Source: Spisula solida (Eukaryota; Mollusca; Bivalvia; Venerida; Mactridae). From it: a DNA stretch of 64,000 nt. How positions within the stretch are numbered: the first letter of the stretch is position 1; every line of letters starts with the position of its first letter. Both the position numbers and the translations under genes were made by a program. Of the stretch, positions 26,001 to 38,600 are shown piece by piece. The DNA is taken from positions 45,860,722-45,924,721 of the forward strand of contig OX365952.1 of the NCBI GenBank assembly GCA_947247005.1, in the 5' to 3' direction. The notes under the pieces are model-generated. The model worked only from the letters and a program-made list of their open reading frames with translations. It was not told the DNA's origin and did not search any database.

Positions 26001-28062
26001 AACTGCTGATTGTGTTTGAATTATGTTAAATAAATCTTTTCTTTGTTGAATATCATTATTTTTGACAAAAGTTAAATTTAGAAAAATTAATATTCACAAT
26101 TTCCAGACACTACAGTGTACATATAGAAATACAAGCCAGACAGTGTGTCGACCCTTTTCGTTATATATATATTCTAGATCTATATCATAGTTTAATAATT
26201 TTGTAATAGTTGTCAAAAATCAATTCTAACACGATCTGCGGATTAATCGTTTAAATATAGAGCGGACCTAACAATGTTTTATTACCCCCATAAAACATAC
26301 CTATCAAATTGGCTGTTTCTATTTACGCCCAGTATCACGTGACATATTTATGAATGAATGAACGTAAACTTTATAGTAAACTTTCTACGAGTCACGATGA
26401 CAAGGCGAGTTGCACGAGAATCCAGTGTTACAGCTATGACGCATCTATTTTTAGAAACTCCAATATACTCTAGAAACCAAGTTTTATTAAAGCTTCTGAT
26501 AATCAATTCATTTATATTTTTCATTTTATGAAATAGATACCATATACTCGTGTTATTAAAATTGTTTCAATGTTTAAAATGTGGTATTTCCTTCAGAAAA
26601 TTACGAAGGTCGTTTTCATTAACGAGGGAGGTAATTGTACTAGCTAATAAGCCACTCAATTTCAGCGTGGAATTATGTTCAATGTCAAATGGGTGAAAAT
26701 GGAATGCGCGCAGTTAAATAGTGCGGGATATTATCGTATTTAGAATCGAAATAAAAACTCTGTTCTTGTATATTGTCGGTGAATAAAACACGGGCACTCG
26801 TTCGGATGCGGAAAATTAAATCACTCTTGCTACGCACTCGTGATTTAATTTTTCCGCATCCAAACTCCTGCTCGTGTTTTATTCACCGACAATAAACGCG
26901 AATAGATTTTTATTTCTTAAATAACCTATCCATGTTGTTACAAAAATCGTATTTCTTGACTTTTTTCACGAAAAGTATTTGTTACATATTATCTGCAAAA
27001 TCATTTTCAGGGATGTATACTGTAATCGAGCAAAGACCTAAATATACACAGAGTGGACTAGGGTAAAATGCAAAATAGCACACAGCAGATTCTGTTATTT
27101 TTCATAAACGCTTTTATTTGTCATCTATTTTTAATGACCAATATCTCATTTTGAAAAGCTAAGTATCTTCTACTGCATGATATAACTTTTTTTCCTACCT
27201 CTTATACAATTCAGAAAATTATTGTTTGAATGAGGCAAATTGGGTATTTTCTGATAAAATTAGAAAATCTCATGTTCATTGGTATGGTGGTGGTTTTAAT
27301 TATGACCGCATAGTGGTTAGAATTTAACGTGTCAGTTTCTGCTTTCGTTTTAGAAGTTTAGATAGCAGAAATACTCTATCACCGTCTATATTCGTATTTT
27401 GGCGTCTGTATATTGAATTGGCGGATGACATTCACATAGAGACACAATTCATGCCAAGTTTTTAAGGTACTCCTAACTGATGTGCACTGTAAAAGATTAT
27501 ATCAAAGTGTTTTGAAACAGTTTAATGTGTTTTCGCGACACTACCAAAAGGAACTTGAGCTGTTGAGAACCCTAGCTGCGCCACCATAAGCTTTTGAACG
27601 CAAAACGAACCTTTGAAAGACAAAATTTTTATTAAAAAATGTATTTGCTTATTTAATTTGTTTTAATTAATTAATGAACCCGTAAATTAAAACCACGGTC
27701 CCCAACCGGGGGTATTTTTGCTTTTTCGAACCCCCGGATAAAATCCCTGCGACCCAGGGCTATGCAGATGGTTAAACACCATCAAGTTGTCCCCTCCCTT
27801 TACCTTACGGGTATAGTAATGGCTATATTTCCCTGATATTTTTGCGTGAAACTAAACCCCCGCACTCACACTGCAGTGCCAGTGCAGGGACATCAACTTC
27901 AATGTGGTTATTTGTCAAAATCCGCAAGCAGACATTTACTAACGAGGGTGAATAATGTACATACCTGTAGTTTGAATCAACTTGGTAAAAACTCATAAAA
28001 TTGACTCTTGACATTAAAATTTTAACATGTATTTACACTTTACACAATGCCATCTACTCAAA
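23037..28062. other. AT-rich intergenic region upstream of the SWIB gene
   Basis: Presumed promoter and 5' flank of the SWIB gene at the lower end. No exon, known domain or tandem array seen apart from the palindrome at 26771-26894. No core promoter element can be assigned with confidence. Confidence 0.5.
26771..26894. repeat. Large imperfect palindrome (foldback)
   Basis: Arms 26771-26823 and 26840-26894 are inverted copies (tattgtcggtgaataaaaca ... tgttttattcaccgacaata), separated by about 16 bp. Interior arm segments gatgcggaaaattaaatcac and gtgatttaatttttccgcat also pair. Confidence 0.88.
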
Positions 28063-30125
28063 CTAGAATGCTGCTGGTACCCGGTGGAGAGCTGATTTAA
28101 ACATTCTAGATTTAAAAGCCTCCAGGCTTAGTACAGAGACGATGGTATCTGGCAGACTGTTCCAATGAGTGACTGTTCTTGGGAAGAATGAATCCCGGTA
28201 TATATTCAAACAGCAGTGAAACGGGATGAATTTGACCCTGTGGCTAGTTCTAGAGTCCATTCTCAGAGCAGGTATGGCCATTAGGGTGTTGACTGTTTCG
28301 TACAATAGGGTCCCTATACAGGACTCCAGATTGCGATCATGGCAGTCACACTGTCCGGTTTGTGTGGGTTGTACAGTTGTTGGAGATGAAACGTGCAGCA
28401 TTGTTTTACAAGTACTTGCTTTGTTTTATCTATTTTTTCTGCTGCAGATTCCAAATGGTTGATCAATGCATTTCCAAGTTTTGGACAGACTAGGCTCTGA
28501 TATATTTTTGATCTTTTGTAAACAGTGTTATAGTTTCCATTTTAAAAATCCTAGCAAGCTTGATGCTTTCTTGGTTATGTTGTTGATATGTGTAGATCAA
28601 ATTATATGTTGTCACGCAGAGTTCTACTCCTAGATATGGATGATTTTGTACTGTTTCTACTTGTTGGTCTTTCGTGGTTTAGTTGACGTGTTTCCTGGAT
28701 GTTGTGGTAAACCACATGATCGCGCACTTCCTGACATTGAACTCCATGCCCTGGTGTTTCCCCAGTGTACTAGTCGCTCGTGGTCCTGCTGGAGATGTAT
28801 ATGATCCTCAGGTGTTTCAATTGGTCTGTAAAGTACACAGTTGTTGGCGAATAGTTGTATGGTTGTCAAATGAAGTTATGTTGTCTGCTGGGCTGGGCCA
28901 ATAACTGAACCCCCTGATGTAACTTGGGTCATATCTGAAGAAGCATTGTCCACCACTTCTTGCGGGAGTCAATCTGCGCATTACCCTGTATACCATAGTA
29001 TTGTAGTTTCTCTGAGAGACAGGGATGTGATACCTTATCAAATGCCTTGGAGAAAGCCAAGATTGCCATGTCCACTTGATGCTTGTTATCAAGGTGTCTC
29101 CCAATGCCATCTGATGTCATTACCATGACCTCTTGGCTCTGAATCTGATTTTCGTAGAGGATGTTCTGGGCATCAAGGTGGTCCATCATCTGTGAAATCA
29201 TGATATCCTTTCCGCTACCACGATTTTTTTGGGGGTTATGAGAAATTCATATGGTCCCTATACCCCGTCCCTGAGACACTATTGACTTGCAGCACTGATA
29301 AAAACTCGATACATCCGGATGCTACACACCTACCTCAAACCGAAAGTAGAAAACATTGTCAATATTTCGACTAAAGGTCACCGGAAATGACGATGTGACA
29401 GTGACCCTTGCGCGAAAAACTTTTTTTTTTTTAGCTTGACAGGCCTACTTTTTGGCCCCTTTAGGGCATTGGTCCTGACCCCTTTGTCTAGCCTTATATT
29501 CCTGCTACTTTTTGGCACTAAATGTTAATGCAATACCACAGGGAATCGTACCGCAATGGCGGGTAGGACCAGTAATTTCAGTTTTGTAAAATCTACGTTC
29601 AAACCCTCTTTAAAGGGGTCTAGCGGGCCCAAAAACCTGTGCACGACCCTAGGCCCGTAATATCCTGTAGTCTGGGATGCCTGTGTACCCATGACAACAA
29701 AATTCCCGAATTTGGGCATTTAGGTCGAAAACTACGGAAGGCCGAAATGGCCATCCCGGCGAGTCTGCATTAGTCTGCATATGGTAGCGGAAAGGATATG
29801 CTCCATCATCATCGAGGCTACTGCTGTGAGACTGACCGATAGTTTTCTGGCTTGGATTTATCACCTTTCTTGTAGATTGGTACTACATTCGCATTCCTCC
29901 AGTCAGCTGGTACCTCTCCAGTGTTATAGGACTGTTGGTATATTGATGTTTTTCTTCAGTATTAACTTAGGTATTCATGATATGCCGAGATGAGCTTGTA
30001 CCTGACTTTGCGACAAAGTTCTTCGAATTTATCTGAGAAGTTTGAGCTGTCTGTTTTCTTTGATCTATCGTATAGTCTAAAAGTGTCCAGTTTGAGGACA
30101 CCAGCCTGTACCAAGATAGTTTTTC
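28063..30125 (-). pseudogene. Decayed non-LTR retrotransposon (reverse transcriptase part of ORF2)
   Basis: Minus-strand pieces in order from 30,125 down: VPADWRNANVVPIYKKGDKS and ENYRSVS near 29,930-29,830; an inserted element (29206-29796); then AFDKVSHPCLSEKLQYYGI; LFANNCVLYRPIETPEDHIH; and at the C-terminus YRDSFFPRTVTHWNSLPDTI with SLEAFKSRM. These are conserved blocks of jockey/CR1-type LINE reverse transcriptases. Frameshifts and stops separate the pieces, and the catalytic FADD box reads FANN, so it is inactive. The 5' half of ORF2, including the endonuclease, is absent. Confidence 0.88.
29206..29796 (-). mobile_element. 591-bp TIR element with TA target, copy 1 (inside the LINE)
   Basis: Ends are inverted repeats tcctttccgctacca, flanked by TA on both sides (29204-29205, 29797-29798). 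Removing it restores a continuous LINE frame. No transposase coding. Sister copy at 48071-48652, opposite orientation. Confidence 0.9.
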
Positions 30126-30159
30126 CATGATTTAAGTAAATATAAACTTACGTAAATAA

Positions 30160-30295
30160 CAGGGGTCCTATAGTTCCGGATTGATCCAGAAATTCGGGTT
30201 TGCTAGATTAGGAAGAAATATCTTTTCTGCACAAAATTGTCAAAGAATCGACAAAGTTATGGTCATTTCAAGTTCCTCAATCTGAATTTTAACAA
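30160..30295 (-). repeat. Partial gacacccctg-family element
   Basis: caggggtcctatagttccgg and tgatccagaaattcggg resemble the right half of 6963-7240 on the other strand. Degenerate. Confidence 0.35.
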
Positions 30296-30726
30296 TAAAA
30301 CAATGTGCGAAACCTGGTTAAGGTGTAGCGATGTGTAATAATGGCACCCAAATTAGACTTGCGACTCCTTTTCAGGATTGAGCATTGTGCCTCAGTTGAA
30401 CCCCTGAAATAGAGATGGTGGCTCAGTTAGGGTCGTGGCGTAGTTATCTGGATTGACAATATGTACTTATAATATATTAAATATAATTATATTAAATAGG
30501 CTCATATTAAACATTGAATTTATTTACATACATACATTCATTGCTAGTGGTATATATAAGTTAAACTCTATTCTCTGTTGTCTTAAGTAGTGATCTTTTA
30601 TGCTTCTAGCTTTGTATGTTTTAGCTTCCTGTACATTAGTTACACTAAACTAAATATTTATCTAGCTCAAAGTGTCTAACACAGGCGCGTAGATTGGTCT
30701 CAGAATGATATTTCTAAGAGCTATCA

Positions 30727-31497
30727 TTGTTTCGATGAGAGACGTATCCATTGTTTCAATGAGAGCGTATCCATTGTTACGATGACAGTCGTATCCATTG
30801 TTTCAATGAGAGTCGTATCTATTGTTACGATGACAGTCGTATCCATTGTTTCAATGAGAGTCGTATCCATTGTTATGATGACAGTCGTATCCATTGTTTC
30901 AATGAGAGTCTTATCTATTGTTACGATGAGAGTCGTATCCATTGTTACGATGAGAGTCGTATCCATTGTTTCAATGAGAGTCGTATCCATTGTTACGATG
31001 ACAGTTGTATCCATTGTTTCGATGAGAGTCGTATCTATTGTTACGATGACAGTCGTATCCATTGTTTCAATGAGAGTCGTATCCATTGTTACGATGACAG
31101 TCATATCCATTGTTTCAATGAGAGTCGTATCCATTGTTATGATGACAGTCGTATCCATTGTTTCAATGAGAGTCTTATCTATTGTTACGATGAGAGTCGT
31201 ATCCATTGTTACGATGAGAGTCGTATCCATTGTTTCAATGAGAGTCGTATCCATTGTTTCGATGAGAGTCGTATCCATTGTTTCAATGAGAGTCGTATCC
31301 ATTGTTACGATGACAGTCGTATCCATTGTTACGATGACAGTCGTATCCATTGTTTCAATGAGAGTCTTATCTATTGCTACGATGAGAGTCGTATCCATTG
31401 TTACGATGAGAGTCGTATCCATTGTTTCAATGAGAGTCGTATCCATTGTTACGATGACAGTTGTATCCATTGTTTCGATGAGAGTTGTATCCAAGAT
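30727..31497. repeat. 24-bp tandem array, open on both strands
   Basis: About 32 units of gtatccattgttacgatgac plus agtc, alternating with tttcaatgag variants. Units of eight codons keep both strands open (266 and 241 residues). Repetitive, without homology to a known family, so treated as a minisatellite rather than a gene. Confidence 0.9.
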
Positions 31498-31499
31498 TC

Positions 31500-34106
31500 T
31501 GATATAACAAAAGACTACTCTCAACGATATATTGATTTGTACATAAAATCTATATTTAGATGAACCAGTAGTAGGTTCATTTGGCCTGATTCTCTTATTT
31601 AGCCATTTTACACGGGATGTATTGGGTATAGATTCAGCATTTAAAAATGGCAGCTTTGGTTAGAGTTTAGACTTGACCAATTTAGACAATTTGTCAACTT
31701 CCCTTTATTGACCAAGAACCAGGTTTGTGCAGAAAAAAATGAGGATTTTGGGGGGGGGTCCATTAATTTTCCTGCCAAAAAATATTGATATTGCTTCTAT
31801 CGATGATAGCTCTACATAATTTGAGACAGATTCATTATAATTTATCCTCATACATCAGTGGTTAGTCAAGTTTCCAGACTATGTTTCGGACGAAGAATAC
31901 TCTGGTGAACGAGCATGTTATAATTGTGCGACCAATCAACACGAGACACCTGTGGCTTTGATGTGTAGCTTGCACACTATAGTACTTACAGGTGTTATGT
32001 AGTATAGATGCTTGTTATGTACAGTTCAGTGTATACATTTGTAGATAGATATGCATGTTAAGCTTGGTAGTAGCTACACCTTTGCAGGACTCATTGCCTG
32101 TGTACTGTTTTACTTACAGTATATTGTGTAATATTTTGTAATTTCGTCATTTTGTGTATTTAATCATTCGGCATATATGCAATCTATAAACAGACTAAAA
32201 CAGTCATAAACTTTTCCATAAACATATATCAACAAATTGTAAGTCTTCAACTTGAGGTATCAGCACTTGTTCCTAGCTTGATCATTTAACATTTAGTGTG
32301 CTGTGACCTAGTATCCTGAATTACACTCGCTAATAAAAGTAAATAATATTTTATTTATATTAATTTAACACTTTATAATTTCAGTTTTTGCAAAATGTCT
32401 GATGTACTCTCAGCTATTATATTTGTTCTCTGTGTGTTTCTTTCTTGCCTTTATGTTGTGACTTTGTTGTTTACTTGTAGATTCTGGATCAGCAATTTAG
32501 GTTTTTAGGAGAACAGGTATATATCTAGCTTTAAAATAAGCTTTTAAATTAACTTTTAAATTAAGTTTGAAGTTTATGTTTATTTTCGTAGTACTACCAT
32601 CCCCTGCTTAGAAAGTTTGAAAAAGAAATAAGAGTCATCAATTGGTTGGTGACAGTCAGTTAGTGCTGAAAAGTGGTGCTACAAACTACTTCTACTGTTT
32701 CTAAAAGGATTCAAACAAAACTTCACATAGTTGATCAAGAACAGATGCACAGAATAACCTTTCTTGACCAATACCTCTTTTGTACGATTCATATAATTAT
32801 GAGAAACAGAATTATTTAAGATGTATGATTTGTGTATGAGAAACAAAATGGCCTATTTCAAATCTTCCTTCCAGTGGTAATATAATTATCCCCCCAGCTT
32901 TGTTCACATTGGTCGCTCTGTAAGTCAGTCCGTCAGTTTCCAGTCAATAACCCAAGAACCCATAGCCCTAGGATCCACAAACTTTACATGGAAATTGTTC
33001 ATCAACTGTAGAACTGCATATGGCCCCTGTTGATTTTAAGGTCATTAGGTCAAATGTCAACATTGCTGTGACCTTTAGCATGGATAAAGTGACCTAATGG
33101 TTTCCAATTAATGAATTATGAACGGTTTAGCCCAGGATCTTGAAACTTAACTGGGAAGTTTATTACCATCTATAGTAGTTGACCCCTATTGATTTCAAGG
33201 TCAGCAAGTCAAATGTCATGGTTCTGTGACCTTTAACATAGATAAGTAGACCAAATGGGCTTCAATCAATAAAGTAAGAATGGCTGGTCCCAGGATCTTG
33301 AAACTTTACAGGCAGGTTGGTTACGTTAGTAGTTAACCCCTATTGAGGTCAGTAGGTCAAAGGTGAAGATTTAACATTATTGACTAATGACTATTCGGCT
33401 GCAATGAGAACATACATGTTTTACAAACATCTCTTGTTCCTCTAAGTTAATTTAAAAAATCCATTCCATCATGTATGGTTTACAATTTTAAAGTTTTCAT
33501 TTATATCATTTTTTATCATCTCTCATTATTATTTTGTTTTGTTATAAATATTCAATAACCTAACCATTGTATAAACAAATAAAGGACAATGTGACCTGTA
33601 TTAAGCAGCCAGTTAGGTTTGTTGGTTAAAGCAGGTGCTTGTTTGATAAAGGTTTATTTATTATAATAAGGAACTCTATTGAAGGAGGTCATTGGCCAAA
33701 TAGGCAGGGGAAAAACCGGATGCAACTGCCTCAGTCAATCGCAAAACAAACAAAAAGATAATAAAAAATCGGACAGGGAAGGCAGCACACTTAAACAGCC
33801 AAGCATAAAAACAACACAGGCCACAATTACACAGCGCAGTGCCCAACACACTACTGAATGAGGAAATGAACTTAAACCACTGAAAGTTCAATTTTCAGCT
33901 GACAAAAATTTTAAATTCCCAGCTGTCAAAAAGTCGAAAGTCCAAGTCTCAGCTGTCAAAAAGTCCCAAGTCTCAGCTGTCACAAAGTTGAAAGTCCAAA
34001 CCCACTCATAATAATGGACATGTGGGATCTAATCGTATTGGCTGCTTAATACAGGTAGTTGTTTAATTCAGGTGACAGAATACAAACAACTCTACAGTTA
34101 TTTGTT
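31500..34106. other. Intergenic region upstream of SLF2
   Basis: AT-rich, with one dispersed repeat (32886-33432). May contain an untranslated 5' exon of SLF2: an acceptor-like ctctacag lies at 34090-34097. No promoter motif is assignable. Confidence 0.45.
32886..33432 (+). repeat. 'aggtcaaatgtcaacattgc' dispersed repeat
   Basis: Internally repeats the module 'ggatcttgaaacttaactggga...cccctattgattt...aaggtcag...gtcaaatgtca' about three times; ends acatgttttacaaacatctc. Same family as 55610-55985, 56938-57075 and 62312-62412. Confidence 0.7.
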
Positions 34107-34121
34107 TAAGGAACTTTAACG

Positions 34122-35649
34122 ATGGATCCTAATCGTTTCCGTAGAACAAACAATCAACACCATAGGCCGCAGTTCACACAGTTCCGACCTAATGAACGCC
34201 AACAATACCATTCATTGCCATCTCTACTTGGACCGAACCTGTTTGGATCAGGATCACCACCCAGTAACCTGCACTGGAGATCTCAACAACCCTACCGTAA
34301 CAATAATGAACCGAGTTATGATGAACCAAGTTATAATAAACCAAGTTATAATTCACAGTCGACTGGAAGCTTCAGACACGCAGGTGGATCATATAACAAC
34401 CATAGCTCCGGATATGTACAACATACGGGTATGCAGAATGAGCCAACAACTTATAGTTGTGATAATCCAATGGTGATGCAACAGAATAGATTCCAGTCTG
34501 CTTCAGCTGGTCCAAATAGTGCGAGAAACAACAGCAATAACATGCAAGTACCCCCACTATTACATACATACTCCCAACCAAGTAGAGGTCTGAACGTCGG
34601 AAACAGAAGTGGAGAAGTGGCCCAATTTGGATTCGGTGTACGCAATGTTTGCCAAGAACCAAGTACAGGTCGTGATTTTTCTCGAGTAACGAGCAATGTG
34701 GACAACAGGATGGGAAAATTGGGCCAATGTGGGTCTAATGTTTCCGGAGGACCAAAAACTGGCAGACGAGGTGCCAGTAATGTTACAGGTGTATCGAATG
34801 TGGGCAGACCTGGTAGTAATGTTTCGGGAGTATCGAATGTGGGCAGACCTGGTAGTAATGTTTCTGGAGTATCGAATGTGGGCAGACCTGGTAGTCGTGG
34901 TTCGGTAGTATCGAATGTGGGCAGACCTGGTAGTCGTGTTTCGGTAGTATCGAATGTGGACAGACCTGGTGGTAATGTTTCGGGAATATCTAGTCCTGGC
35001 CATTCTGGTGGCAATTTTTTCCGAGTACCAAATAATCGTAGGCCTGGAGGTTATAACAACAGAAATATAAAAGTACATGTAAGCCCAAGAAAATCTAGCC
35101 CACCACAACCATATAGGAGTGGTGCTAAAAGTGTATCTAGTAGAGTAACTGTGAACATAGATGCAAGGTGTATAGATTCTGGTAGAAGTCCTGACAAACT
35201 TAACAAACATTCAGCAATACAAGCTATTGAGCATGACATTAATACTGAACATTCTGATCGTTCCAACATTGCAACAACTTTAGAGAACAAAACTGACGAT
35301 AAGAAGGTGTCTAATACCAATGAGGAAACTGTAACAGGTGTAGAAGAGACTGATGATGCATCCGGTATGGTTGCAGATTGTGGGGATGTCTCAAAAGATA
35401 ATCAGATAGAAACATCTAAAACTGAAGGCCAATATTACCAAGATAAAAACCTTTCGGACGAAGCATCGACTTCTCATAAGATTGATCCCTCTGATGCTGC
35501 TGATACTGCCGCTTCAGCTGAAGTTCTAGTCATTGAAAATATGACGAAACATCTATGCTTGAAGGCTGATGCCACAAATGATGGACCTACAGCATCTGGT
35601 GAAATCATTGATGCACAGAATCACTCCAGTATGTTGGACAATGATCCAG
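34122..35649 (+). CDS. SLF2: SLF2 exon 1: disordered N-terminal half
   Basis: 1,528 nt from the ATG to donor gtaata (phase 1). Encodes about 509 residues without a globular domain: Asn/Gln/Ser/Tyr-rich start, then 13-residue repeats of the type SNVSGVSNVGRPG (residues about 217-300), then an Asp/Glu/Ser/Thr-rich segment. Reading past the donor gives a stop at 35688-35690. Confidence 0.82.
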
Positions 35650-38600
35650 GTAATATTGTAAACAAACAAGGATACATTTTGTTAGGATAAAAATGGTATA
35701 TATTTTATTTGAAGGGTTGTGTAATATTTTATTCGATGGAGCTTGTAATTTACCAATTTTAGGTGTTGTTGGTTGTATGATTATGTAAGAAGGTTTTGTT
35801 GATAACAAGTAACTATCCATACATGAGAAATAATGGATATGAGGCCTAAGTCACTTGGTTCTCTGGGATGGACAGATATGCAGACTTTCTCCAACTTGAA
35901 ATACATCACATAAGCTACCTTAGGTGGTCCGAGGTTTGGCCTAACATGAAAAAATCTATTGAATTAATTCCATAACCACTTTAATTATTTTGTTCTTTAT
36001 GAGGTCATTCCGATGATCTTAAACAATGGAATGACCACCTAAAGCCTAGGTCCAACTGAGCATTTCCTGCCTCGGCGATGTACTCCCTATGGAAATTAAT
36101 GAGTTATCAGGACATCGGGGTTTTTTTTCTGGGAAGTCATGAGACAGTTTGTGATATCGGAAGGAATTGTGATCTGGATCCTGCCATAACTCAAACAGTT
36201 TCCAAGCTATGTGTCAGTCCATCAAGTATCTGGATCCTGCCATAACTCAAACAGTTTCCAAGCTATGTGTCAGTCCGTCAAATATCTGGATCCTGCCATA
36301 ACTCAAACAGTTTCCAAGCTATGTGTCAGTCCATCAAGTAACTGGATCCTGCTATAACTCAAACAGTTTCCAAGCTATGTGTCAGTCCGTCAAATATCTG
36401 GATCCTGCCATAACTCAAACAGTTTCCAAGCTATGTGTCAGTCCATCAAATATCTGGATCCTGCCATAACTCAAACAGTTTTCAAGCTATGTGTCAGTCT
36501 GTCAAATATCTGGATCCTGCCATAACTCAAACAGTTTCCAAGCTATGTGTCAGTCTGTCAAATATCTGGATCCTGCCATAACTCAAACAGTTTCCAAGCT
36601 ATGTGTCAGTCTGTCAAATATCTGGATCCTGCCATAACTCAAACAGTTTCCAAGCTATGTGTCAGTCTGTCAAATATCTGGATCCTGCCATAACTCAAAC
36701 AGTTTCCAAGCTATGTGTCAGTCCATCAAATATCTGGATCCTGCCATAACACAAACAGTTTCCAAGCTATGTGTCAGTCTGTTAAATATCTGGATCCTGC
36801 CATAACTCAAACAGTTTTCAAGCTATGTGTCAGTCCATCAAATATCTGGATCCTGCCATAACTCAAACAGTTTCCAAGCTATGTGTCAGTCCATCAAATA
36901 TCTGGATCCTGCCATAACTCAAACAGTTTCCAAGCTATGTGTCAGTCCATCAAATATCTGGATCCTGCCATAACACAAACCGTTTCCAAGCTATGTGTCA
37001 GTCTGTCAAATATCTGGATCCTGCCATAACTCAAACAGTTTTCAAGCTATGTGTCAGTCCATCAAATATCTGGATCCTGCCATAACTCAAACAGTTTCCA
37101 AGCTATGTGTCAGTCCATCAAATATCTGGATCCTGCCATAACTCAAACAGTTTCCAAGCTATGTGTCAGTCTGTCAAATATCTGGATCCTGCCATAACTC
37201 AAACAGTTTTCAAGCTATGTGTCAGTCTGTCAAATATCTGGATCCTGCCATAACTCAAACAGTTTTCAAGCTATGTGTCAGTCTGTCAAATATCTGGATC
37301 CTGCCATAACTCAAACAGTTTCCAAGCTATGTGTCAGTCTGTCAAATATCTGGATCCTGCCATAACTCAACAGTTTTCAAGCTATGTGTCAGTCTGTCAA
37401 ATATCTGGATCCTGCCATAACTCAAACAGTTTTCAAGCTAGGTTTATGAAACTTGGTATGTGGGTAGGGGCCAGTAAAGAGATTATGCATGTTTAAGTAT
37501 TATTTTATTCTGACAAACATTGTGGTTACTATGGATAATTATGTAAATTGTGAAACTACTTCACTTTGACTGGATCGTGGTATAGCCCAAACATTATCAA
37601 TGCTAGGTTGATTATTCATGGTGTATGGCTAGTGATCAATGTTTGGATGATACTTATCAATTCATGCTTCAATGGTAGCCATGGCAACAGAAATATCGAA
37701 AATAATTCAAAGGGAGATGGCTTCAAACCAGCATTGCTTGCAATTCTTCAGTGACTTGTTAACATTATATTTTTGTGCATTACATTTTGCACTACCGGTA
37801 CACATGCATAGCATTGTTAATTTTGTCTGAACAACCGAAACAGTATTAACCAACTTAAAAAACTGAAACAATAAATGGATAGTTACGGTATATTAAAAGA
37901 CTTAATTGGTTGGGTCTATTTTACAGATATAAACATGGATACTCGAGCGAACAAGTCATCACGGAGCATCACACAATCATGTACTAGCAAAGAAAGGTCC
38001 ATGTGTTTTCTATAGTTAGTCCAGGATAATGGTGATTTACAAACATTCGTGATTTATTCAAAACCATTTTTTTTTCTAATTTTCACGTTTTTTGCTGGAT
38101 TTCCTTTAAAAAAATTCCCTTGAATCTTCTCTCATTTTTTAACTGCTTGAAATACACGACCGCGAATTTTGCTCGTGGTTTATGGTAACTCAAATTACAC
38201 TCCCAACAGGACTTTGATTTCCACTATACTTTGTTATAAATTATAATACCTTATATTAAGGGACAAATTTTATTGGCCAATGCTTCATGAGAGTAATATC
38301 GGATTGGTCAACTGTTGTATAGCTTGATGACAATATATTATGTAGGGAAGAGATGGCTTGTTTCACAATTGTGCGTATGTTTATATCCCACACATACCAC
38401 CCTTGATAAATGAAATAAGTTTTAATTTTTATTTCAGGGTAATTCACTTTTATTTGAAAAGTTATAAAATCTAACTGGTGATAAGGGGGAACCGTGTTCC
38501 AAGGACACATTTCTAGTTTATACTAAATTTTCCCACCTTTCACATTATCCTGGGCAAACTATAACCTGAATGCAATTTGTACTAACTTTGTTACTGGGTC

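Noticed and set aside
30724..31524. 266- and 241-codon repetitive open frames
   Set aside because: Produced by a 24-bp array; open on both strands, as expected when the unit is divisible by three and lacks stops.
34372..35210. Antisense open frames of 187 and 216 codons under SLF2 exon 1
   Set aside because: They shadow the repetitive, low-complexity exon 1 on the other strand; the sense frame has splice-consistent continuation and homology downstream.
36172..37440. Possible CRISPR or coding repeat of 56 bp
   Set aside because: No spacers; frame is not kept (56 is not divisible by three); origin from a dispersed repeat is visible.
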